Assembly (NCBI GenBank): GCA_018897395.1
Contig: JAHIKV010000182.1
Span: 1 to 6,692 of the forward strand
Origin: Planctomycetota bacterium
GTDB lineage: Bacteria > Planctomycetota > Planctomycetia > Pirellulales > Thermoguttaceae
Reading direction: 5' to 3'
DNA length: 6,692 bases
Positions within the stretch are counted from its first letter, which is position 1, and each line of letters starts with the position of its first letter. Below, piece by piece: positions 5,572 through 6,692 of this stretch. The notes under the pieces were generated by a model. It searched no databases and was not told the origin of the DNA. It was given only the letters and a program-made list of their open reading frames with translations. A program made the translations under genes and the position numbers.

Positions 5572-6459
5572 ATGCGACTTCTCATCGCCTGTCCGCAATG
5601 TCATCGCCAGTTCGACGTCGGGGCTCGGCCGATCGGCAGCCGGTTCCGCTGCCATTGCGGATCGGTGGTAACTGTTCGACAGCCGCGCGGGCACAACGCC
5701 GCGGTGGTCCGCTGCTCGTCGTGCGGCGCGCCGCGACAGCAAAGCGGCATGGCTTGTTCCCATTGCGGCTCCGACTTCACCCTACACGAACGAGACCTCG
5801 ATACGATCTGTCCGGGGTGTTTCGCTCGGATAAGCGATCGGGCCAAGTTCTGCCATCATTGCGGTCTGGCGCTGCGCCCGGAAGCGCTGGCCGGCGAGAA
5901 AACGGCCCTCACCTGCCCGATCTGCGGAAAAATGTCTCGCCTATGCAGCCGGAAGATCGGAGAGGTGGCCCTGATGGAGTGCGGCCGCTGCGCCGGGTTC
6001 TGGCTGGGGGCGAACATCCTGGAACATTTGGTCCAAAAGGCCGCGACCGACTTTCCGATCGAGGATTTCCGGCTCCACTCCGTGCCGCGTCGGACCTCGA
6101 CGCTCGATTCCTCCTCGCAACGCGGCCCGATGTACCGCAAGTGTCCGGTCTGCGGCAAGTTGATGAACCGCCGCCATTTCGCCCGCCGCAGCGGTGTAAT
6201 AATAGACATCTGCAAGAGCCACGGCGTCTGGTTCGACGCCGACGAGTTGCCGCGCATCTTGGCCTGGGTGCGGGTCGGCGGAAAGGCCGAATCGGACCGC
6301 CGGGCGGCCGACGAAGCCGAACACAAAAATCGCCTCGATTCAATCGCCAAAACGGCGGAATGGCAGAGAGAAGCAAGACGATATGGATACGATCCACTTG
6401 GCGGACATCCGAACTCCATGTCGATTCTGGCGTCATTCGCCGCATGGTTGTTCCGCTAG
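5572..6459 (+). CDS. Multi-zinc-ribbon protein with two zf-TFIIB-type domains
   Basis: The 295-residue product carries five cysteine clusters in a row: C7/C10/C27/C29, C48/C51/C62/C65, C80/C83/C94/C97, C115/C118/C137/C140 and C191/C194/C214/H217. The second and third resemble double zinc ribbons. The fourth and fifth follow the zf-TFIIB pattern, CPxC...CxxCxGxW and CPVC...CKSHGVWFDADEL. The ribbons should bind zinc and act in protein or nucleic-acid contacts; no enzymatic domain is visible. Residues 235-285 are charged and probably helical, and the last dozen (SMSILASFAAWLFR) are hydrophobic, perhaps an amphipathic tail. ATG 5572 is chosen because it sits 4 bases after the upstream stop; an in-frame GTG at 5518 would overlap that gene by 50 bases and adds residues unlike the ribbon. 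The precise role is unknown; coupling to the upstream dehydrogenase suggests co-expression. Confidence 0.87.
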   Translation: MRLLIACPQCHRQFDVGARPIGSRFRCHCGSVVTVRQPRGHNAAVVRCSSCGAPRQQSGMACSHCGSDFTLHERDLDTICPGCFARISDRAKFCHHCGLALRPEALAGEKTALTCPICGKMSRLCSRKIGEVALMECGRCAGFWLGANILEHLVQKAATDFPIEDFRLHSVPRRTSTLDSSSQRGPMYRKCPVCGKLMNRRHFARRSGVIIDICKSHGVWFDADELPRILAWVRVGGKAESDRRAADEAEHKNRLDSIAKTAEWQREARRYGYDPLGGHPNSMSILASFAAWLFR

Positions 6460-6692
6460 AGCCTTGTTTCCGTTGATTTTGTCATTTGGGTGTGCCACCC
6501 ACAAATCCTCGTGCAACAAGGTACTGGGGCGCACGCGGGCGCCAAGAAAATCCACCCTTACGAATAATCCGGGCTAACCCAAGTTACGGAGTTGTGGGAG
6601 TCGATTCGTTGATAGCAAAGGACTTACGTTCGATTTTTGGCCAAAGTTTCCACTACATTTGCGCGAACTCGTCTATTCTCCGAAGGCGACGC
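6460..6692. other. Right-edge region without a convincing gene
   Basis: Besides the short hairpin at 6487-6501 there is a second one, GGCGC/GCGCC (6528-6532 with 6539-6543). On the minus strand an open frame enters at 6692 and stops at TAA 6626-6624, giving 22 codons (ends VVETLAKNRT) that could be the C-terminus of an off-window gene. On the plus strand a frame is open from at least 6576 to the edge and contains a TTG at 6609 with GGGAG 8 bases upstream, a possible but weak gene start. I cannot choose between them. Confidence 0.35.
6487..6501 (+). terminator. Short hairpin after the zinc-ribbon gene, weak terminator candidate
   Basis: TGGGTG (6487-6492) pairs fully with CACCCA (6496-6501) across a 3-base loop, 27 bases after the stop codon. 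No T-run follows, so intrinsic termination would be poor. Confidence 0.25.

Noticed and set aside
5598..6476. A 292-codon plus-strand frame overlapping the zinc-ribbon gene.
   Set aside because: It is an Arg/Pro-rich shadow in a GC-rich gene, while the other frame has five ordered cysteine clusters.
1..6692. CRISPR arrays, tRNA or rRNA genes, and intact insertion sequences.
   Set aside because: I found no regularly spaced repeats, no tRNA-like cloverleaf core and no transposase motif.

Overview
The window is 6.7 kb of bacterial chromosome, mostly GC-rich (43 of 60 bases are G or C in the line starting at 1501). It carries seven well-supported coding regions. The gene set suggests a Planctomycetota-like organism or another environmental lineage with large, repeat-rich genomes. 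The pointers are a Uma2-type nuclease with a second Uma2 fragment nearby, a small protein paired with an AbiEii-like nucleotidyltransferase, a short intergenic hairpin of the GTGGGAC...GTCCCAC type, and weak or absent Shine-Dalgarno sequences on several genes. This placement is an inference from gene style, not from a marker gene.

Left end (1-1024, minus strand): an AT-rich gene (about 38% GC in the line starting at 181) encodes the N-terminal part of a GHKL (HSP90/gyrase/MutL-type) ATPase. Its conserved sequence stops at the VNGRLR motif near position 127. The sequence then becomes GC-richer and belongs to a different open frame that runs off the left edge. This looks like an acquired gene truncated at a recombination junction.

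Middle (1025-2732): about 330 bases without a convincing gene precede a complete PLP-dependent beta-eliminating lyase. It matches tyrosine phenol-lyase in length and residue numbering. It carries the tryptophanase residues at the three positions that I recall as separating the two activities, so tryptophanase is the better call. No transporter gene lies beside it.

Centre (2748-4558): a near-perfect 14-bp hairpin repeat is followed by a well-formed promoter, a Uma2 nuclease, a 75-residue protein, and a nucleotidyltransferase whose start overlaps the small gene's stop (ATGA). The pair resembles a toxin-antitoxin-like module. After it, about 125 bp matching the 3' end of the Uma2 gene at 119 of 125 positions recurs in the same orientation, so the small protein/nucleotidyltransferase pair lies between direct repeats.

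Right (4635-6459): an NAD(P)-binding atypical short-chain dehydrogenase/epimerase is followed 4 bases later by a protein with five zinc-ribbon cysteine clusters. The two are probably co-transcribed. The last 230 bases contain only weak hairpins and short open frames that run off the edge. No tRNA, rRNA, CRISPR array or intact transposase was seen.
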